9,179 nt of DNA. Source: JARRJS01 sp037388885 (GTDB lineage: Bacteria; Gemmatimonadota; Gemmatimonadetes; Longimicrobiales; RSA9). The stretch lies in the NCBI GenBank assembly GCA_037388885.1, contig JARRJS010000171.1, positions 1-9,179 of the forward strand. Reading direction: 5' to 3'. Positions within the stretch are counted from its first letter, which is position 1. The number at the start of each line of letters is the position of its first letter. Under the pieces are notes generated by a model that was given only the letters and a program-made list of their open reading frames with translations, was not told the DNA's origin and did not search any database. Shown in pieces: positions 5,652 through 9,179 of the stretch. Position numbers and translations under genes: made by a program.

Positions 5652-6806
5652 ATGAAGGACGCAGCGGATCGGGTGGACGGCACGGATCGTCGCGCATTTC
5701 TGCGCCGGCTGGGGCTGGGCGCCATGGCCGGGGGACTGGCGGGCGTAGGCGGGCTGCTGGTGCCGGGCCGGGCGAGCGCCTTGGCCGGGATGCCGGGAGA
5801 CGCATCCGGGACGAACGGCGCTGCGGGTGCCGCGCGGCACATGAGCACGGGCTTCGGGGACGTCGTATCCCGGGTGGCGGCGGATCCGGTAGACATCCCG
5901 GCGCCGATCCATCGTCTTGGACGAAAGCACCACGAGGTTGTGCTGGAAGCGAAGGAGGTGACGTCGGAGATCGAGCCGGGAGTGACGTTCGACTACATGA
6001 CATTCAACAGCCAGATCCCGGGTCCGATGATCCGGGTGCGGCAGGGCGACACGGTGCACTTCACGCTGAAGAACCTGCGGGGCAACGTGATGACGCACGA
6101 TGTCGACATGCACGCGGTGTACGGGACGGGCGGCGGCAACGTGGCGACGACGGCGACGCCGGGCCAGGAGGCGGACATGACGTTCCAGGCCATGTACCCG
6201 GGCGCGTTCATCTACCACTGCGCGGTTCCGAACCTGGACTGGCACATCAGCTCCGGCATGTTCGGCATGATTGTGGTGGAGCCACCCGAGGGGCTGCCGA
6301 AGGTGGACCACGAGTTCTACGTGGGCCAGCACGAGATCTACACGAAGCAGCCGGCCGGCACGAAGGGCCACCTCGACTTCGACTTCGACGCGATGACACG
6401 GGAGGACCCGACGTACGTGCTGCTGAACGGGCAGAAGTACGCCCTCACTCCCGGCCGTTTCGGCCCCATCAAGGTCAAGGAAGGGGAAACGGCGCGCCTC
6501 TTCTTCGTGTGCGGTGGCCCGAACCTGTCCAGCCACTTCCACCCCATCGGCAACGTCTGGAAGAAGGCCTGGCGCGACGGCGCACTGGCCAGCGAGCCGC
6601 AGCGCTATGTCCAGACCATGGTCGTGCCGCCCGGCAGCTGCGGCGTGTTCGAGATGGACTTCCCCGTCCCGGGCAAGGTGAAGCTGGTGGACCACGCCTT
6701 GAGCCGGGTCGTGCGGAAGGGCATGCTCGGCATCATCCAGGTGGACGGCCCGCAGCAGCTGACGCTGTTCAACCCGGACCCCAGCGGCGCCGCCGGCACG
6801 CGCTGA
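5652..6806 (+). CDS. nirK: Copper-containing nitrite reductase (NO-forming), Tat-exported
   Basis: Reduces nitrite to nitric oxide outside the cytoplasmic membrane. The 384-residue product has a twin-arginine signal (RRAFLRR, 13-19, then a Gly/Ala-rich hydrophobic stretch to about 45) and two cupredoxin domains (about 95-215 and 225-370). Type-1 copper ligands are H149, C190, H198 and M203. Type-2 ligands are H154, H189 and H348, the last in DHALSRV. Catalytic D152 (THDVDMH) and probably H297 (FHPIG) are present. The spacing C-X7-H in the type-1 loop (HCAVPNLDWH) differs from the C-X8-H of the Alcaligenes-type class I enzymes and agrees with class II-like NirK. No C-terminal cytochrome or extra cupredoxin is fused. 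It stands alone: no NO reductase, N2O reductase or regulator adjoins it, and secA is convergent downstream. All active-site residues being present makes nitrite reductase much likelier than a laccase-type oxidase. Confidence 0.94.
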   Translation: MKDAADRVDGTDRRAFLRRLGLGAMAGGLAGVGGLLVPGRASALAGMPGDASGTNGAAGAARHMSTGFGDVVSRVAADPVDIPAPIHRLGRKHHEVVLEAKEVTSEIEPGVTFDYMTFNSQIPGPMIRVRQGDTVHFTLKNLRGNVMTHDVDMHAVYGTGGGNVATTATPGQEADMTFQAMYPGAFIYHCAVPNLDWHISSGMFGMIVVEPPEGLPKVDHEFYVGQHEIYTKQPAGTKGHLDFDFDAMTREDPTYVLLNGQKYALTPGRFGPIKVKEGETARLFFVCGGPNLSSHFHPIGNVWKKAWRDGALASEPQRYVQTMVVPPGSCGVFEMDFPVPGKVKLVDHALSRVVRKGMLGIIQVDGPQQLTLFNPDPSGAAGTR

Positions 6807-6935
6807 GGCGCACAAACCTCGCCTTGCCGGCCGGGTAAAGGCTTCCCCGCCCTACCCATCGAGTGAGGGTGCGGCAGACCGCCGATCGAGGACGCAACAA
6901 GGGGGTGGTCAACCCGACCGGGCAACCGCCCCCCG

Positions 6936-6971
6936 TTTTCGTCTTCGTCTTCGGGGTCGTCTTCGTCGTCG
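6936..6971. repeat. Degenerate TTCGTC hexamer run
   Basis: TTTTCG, TCTTCG, TCTTCG, GGGTCG, TCTTCG, then TCG twice. It shares a TTCG core and 6-base period with arrays A-C but has a different unit. It lies 129 bases after the nirK stop. Confidence 0.8.
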
Positions 6972-7036
6972 GACCCCACGGCCTTTCGAGAGACAGACGT
7001 GACTTTCCGTCAATCGCGGTCGGTGGGACTGCGCCT

Positions 7037-7170
7037 GCCGGATTGTGTGCACTATGTGTACACAACCGGGCAACCACCGCCACGTCTTGAGCGCGCTTGG
7101 CGGATTGTGCGCACATAACGCTCGCAACACGGCATCCGGCCGGACACGCGCGGCGATTGCCGGATTGTGG
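7037..7170. repeat. Three spaced copies of (C/G)CGGATTGTG
   Basis: CGGATTGTG occurs at 7039-7047, 7101-7109 and 7161-7169, spaced 62 and 60 bases. The first copy runs into an imperfect palindrome (7043-7065, nine-base arms with one mismatch), which includes the perfect TGTGTACACA at 7055-7064. The second runs into the perfect TGTGCGCACA at 7106-7115. The intervening bases are only loosely similar, so these look like decayed tandem units of about 60 bp. Confidence 0.6.
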
Positions 7171-7322
7171 CGCGTCGCCGATGCGGTTGCGGACGGGCTG
7201 GCGGCGGGCGTGTCGCGTTGAGCCCCCTGGGCACGGTGGAACCGGAAGCGGCGGACCGCCACAGCCCCTGGAGAGGCCGGCGGGTGGGTCCCGGTGAGCG
7301 CCCCGTTGCGGCCGCGAGCGCA

Positions 7323-7410
7323 GCCGCTGCTGATCGACCCGAAATCCCGCCTCTGTTCGAGCGAGCGCAGCGAGCGAGTTAGGCGGGATTTCGCTGGTCG
7401 ATCCAGCGGC
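7323..7410. repeat. Long bulged stem-loop, 28 base pairs
   Basis: Arms pair in three blocks: GCCGCTG (7323-7329) with 7404-7410; GATCGACC (7332-7339) with 7396-7403; and CGAAATCCCGCCT (7340-7352) with 7381-7393. CT bulges interrupt it once on each side (7330-7331 and 7394-7395). The 28-base loop is nearly a mirror repeat (GAGCGAGC, GCA, then GCGAGCGAG). It starts 61 bases past the secA stop. It could end transcription from both sides, although no T run follows either arm, or it could be a mobile inverted repeat. Confidence 0.9.
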
Positions 7411-7471
7411 GAAGCGAGCAATCAGGCCGCATCGGGGGCGCGAGCCGCGACCCGCCCGCCGGCCGAGCGCC

Positions 7472-9179
7472 CTACACGTTCGCCCCGTGGCACTTCTTGT
7501 ACTTCTTCCCGCTGCCGCAGGGGCATGGGTCGTTGCGCCCGATCTTCTGGTCCGCGGTGATGGGCTGCGTGACGCGGGGCTCGTCGTCGCCGCGGTTGGT
7601 CGACGTGCCGGCCAGGGCACCGGCGCGGCGGCCGCTGGTGCGGGCCGCGGCACGCTCCACGAGGGAGCCGCCGCCACCGCCCGCGCCCACGCCGGCGAGG
7701 ACGCCCCCGCCGTCGCCGCCGCGGCGGACCGTGCGCGGCTCGGCGCCCAGGCCGGTCTCGGGCGTATCGCTGGGTCCGGACAGCACCATGCGCGTGGGAA
7801 TGCGGCGCTGGGGTTGGGGCGCGGCTTCCAGGCGGGCGCGATAGACCAGAGAGGACACCGACTTGCGGATGTCCTGCATGAGGCCCACGAACATCTCGAA
7901 GGCTTCCTGCTTGTACTCGATCAGCGGGTCCTTCTGGCCCCACCCGCGGAAGCCGATGGATGCCTTCAGGTTGTCCAGGTCGAAGAGGTGGTCGCGCCAC
8001 TTGTCGTCGATGACCTGCAGCAGGATGAACGACAGCAGCCGTTCCGCGTTCTCGCCGAACTCCTCGATCTTGCGCTTGAACTGCGCCCGCGCCTTGTCGA
8101 CGACCAGCTCGGTGACGTCGTCGGGAGTGTCGAACGGGTGGTTCGGGTCGTTCTCCTCGGGCAGCTCGGCGACGGGCAGGAAGTAGTCCAGGACGAGGCG
8201 CTGGCGCAGCCCGGCCAGGTCCCACTCCTCGGGCCGCATGCCGGCCGGCGCGTACTCGGGGACCATCTCGCGCAGGGAGTGGTCCATCATGTCGAGAATC
8301 TCGCCCTTCAGGTCCTCGCCGCCCTCCAGGGCGAAGAGCCGCAGGTCGTAGATGACCTCGCGCTGCTGGTTCATGACGTCGTCGTAATCCAGCAGCCGTT
8401 TGCGGGCCTCGAAGTTCTGCATCTCGACCCGGCGCTGTGCCCGCTCGATGGACTTGGTCACCCAGGAGTGCGTGATGACCTCGCCCTCCTCGGCCCCCAG
8501 GCGCTCCATGATGCCGGCGATCCGCTCGGAGCCGAACAGCCGCATCAGGTCGTCTTCCAGGGACAGGAAGAACTGGGTGGCGCCCGGGTCGCCCTGGCGG
8601 CCGGCGCGGCCGCGCAGCTGGCGGTCGATGCGGCGTGACTCGTGCCGCTCGGAGCCCACGATGTGCAGCCCGCCGTCCTCGAAGATGAAGTCTTCGTCCT
8701 CGCCTTCCAGGTCGTCGACCCAGCGGTTCGGGTCGGCCGGCACCAGCTCCTCCAGGTCCAGCTCGCGCTGCCTGGCCCAGCCGACGGATCGCATCTCGGT
8801 GACGCCGGGCCCCAGCTTGATGTCGGTGCCGCGGCCGGCCATGTTCGTGGCGATGGTCACCGAGCCCGGCTGCCCGGCCGTGGCGACGATCTCCGCTTCC
8901 TGCTGGTGGTACTTGGCGTTGAGCACGTTGTGGGGGATGCCGCGGCGCTTCAGCATACGGGACAGCGTCTCCGACACGTCGACGCTGACCGTGCCCACCA
9001 GTACCGGCAGCTCGAGGGCGTGCAGGCGCGCGATCTCGTCCATCATCGCGTTGTACTTCTCGCGCTTCGTCTTGTAGATCAGGTCCTGCCGGTCGTCCCG
9101 GACCACCGGCTTGTTCGTCGGCACCACCATGACGTCCAGGCCGTAGATCTGGTGGAACTCGCCCTCCTCCGTCTCCGCC
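7472..9179 (-). CDS. secA: Preprotein translocase ATPase SecA, C-terminal part (5' end outside window)
   Basis: SecA drives proteins through SecYEG using ATP. The 568 codons in view begin in the second nucleotide-binding domain (AETEEGEFHQIYGLDVMVVP, fragment residues 1-20), corresponding roughly to E. coli residue 370 onward. Helicase motifs are intact: NMAGRGTDI (112-120) and SERHESRRIDRQLRGRAGRQ (176-195). These are followed by the helical scaffold and wing region (THSWVTKSIERAQRRVE, FEARKRLLDYDDVMNQQR). Near the end a Gly/Arg/Ala-rich linker of low complexity leads to the zinc-binding tail CPCGSGKKYKKCHG (C552, C554, C563, H564), which binds SecB and phospholipids in other bacteria. The stop is TAG 7472-7474. 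The protein start and the first ATPase motifs lie beyond the right edge. No lesion is visible in the part seen. Confidence 0.98.
   Translation of the reverse strand, partial: AETEEGEFHQIYGLDVMVVPTNKPVVRDDRQDLIYKTKREKYNAMMDEIARLHALELPVLVGTVSVDVSETLSRMLKRRGIPHNVLNAKYHQQEAEIVATAGQPGSVTIATNMAGRGTDIKLGPGVTEMRSVGWARQRELDLEELVPADPNRWVDDLEGEDEDFIFEDGGLHIVGSERHESRRIDRQLRGRAGRQGDPGATQFFLSLEDDLMRLFGSERIAGIMERLGAEEGEVITHSWVTKSIERAQRRVEMQNFEARKRLLDYDDVMNQQREVIYDLRLFALEGGEDLKGEILDMMDHSLREMVPEYAPAGMRPEEWDLAGLRQRLVLDYFLPVAELPEENDPNHPFDTPDDVTELVVDKARAQFKRKIEEFGENAERLLSFILLQVIDDKWRDHLFDLDNLKASIGFRGWGQKDPLIEYKQEAFEMFVGLMQDIRKSVSSLVYRARLEAAPQPQRRIPTRMVLSGPSDTPETGLGAEPRTVRRGGDGGGVLAGVGAGGGGGSLVERAAARTSGRRAGALAGTSTNRGDDEPRVTQPITADQKIGRNDPCPCGSGKKYKKCHGANV

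Larger units (their letters stand above)
6807..7471. other. Convergent nirK/secA spacer, no gene, repeat-rich
   Basis: 665 bases between the two convergent stop codons. Frames on both strands are low-complexity Arg/Pro/Ala-rich products of repeats, with no recognisable protein. It contains the TTCGTC run at 6936-6971, three GGATTGTG copies between 7041 and 7168, and the long stem-loop at 7323-7410. CCGGGCAACC also occurs twice, at 6918 and 7066. Confidence 0.65.

Noticed and set aside
6821..6842. Terminator after nirK (GCCTT ... AAGGC)
   Set aside because: Only five pairs with a 12-base loop and no T run; could be chance.

Overview
The window is GC-rich, bacterial and chromosomal in character. 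Housekeeping genes (a bifunctional Rel/Spo ppGpp enzyme and secA) sit beside accessory genes (a GT2 glycosyltransferase, a DegT-type sugar aminotransferase, a Tat-exported copper nitrite reductase) and unusually repeat-rich spacers. The gene mix, GC bias and repeat style fit Gemmatimonadota best. That is a guess from general familiarity, because no marker gene in the window decides the phylum.

Layout. 1-2007 (-): Rel/SpoT enzyme, cut by the left edge inside its C-terminal ACT domain. 2008-2384: spacer with two inverted hexamer arrays (A, B). 2385-3029 (-): small GT2 glycosyltransferase. 3091-3156: 11-unit hexamer array (C) just after the radC stop. 3185-3783 (-): radC, broken by an internal deletion that shifts the frame, with ACG where the start codon should be. 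3874-4177: two inverted clusters of four small GC-rich hairpins on a period of about 25 bp, with constant TAGGA-type linkers. 4188-5309 (-): PLP-dependent sugar aminotransferase. 5310-5651: divergent spacer with an AT-rich promoter/operator island in front of nirK. 5652-6806 (+): nirK. 6807-7471: gene-free convergent spacer with a TTCGTC run, three spaced GGATTGTG copies and a 28-bp bulged stem-loop. 7472-9179 (-): C-terminal part of SecA, cut by the right edge.

The genes do not form one operon or pathway. The glycosyltransferase and the aminotransferase could both serve surface-glycan synthesis, but broken radC and the hairpin array lie between them. NirK stands alone, with no nor, nos or maturation partner in view. 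It carries all type-1 and type-2 copper ligands plus the catalytic Asp and His, so it looks functional.

The most unusual content is between the genes: hexamer arrays of TCGAA(C/T) placed 21 and 28 bases after two gene ends, and the hairpin clusters whose stems differ in sequence but stay palindromic. I see no new multi-gene system. The hairpin array is the best candidate for an undescribed element.
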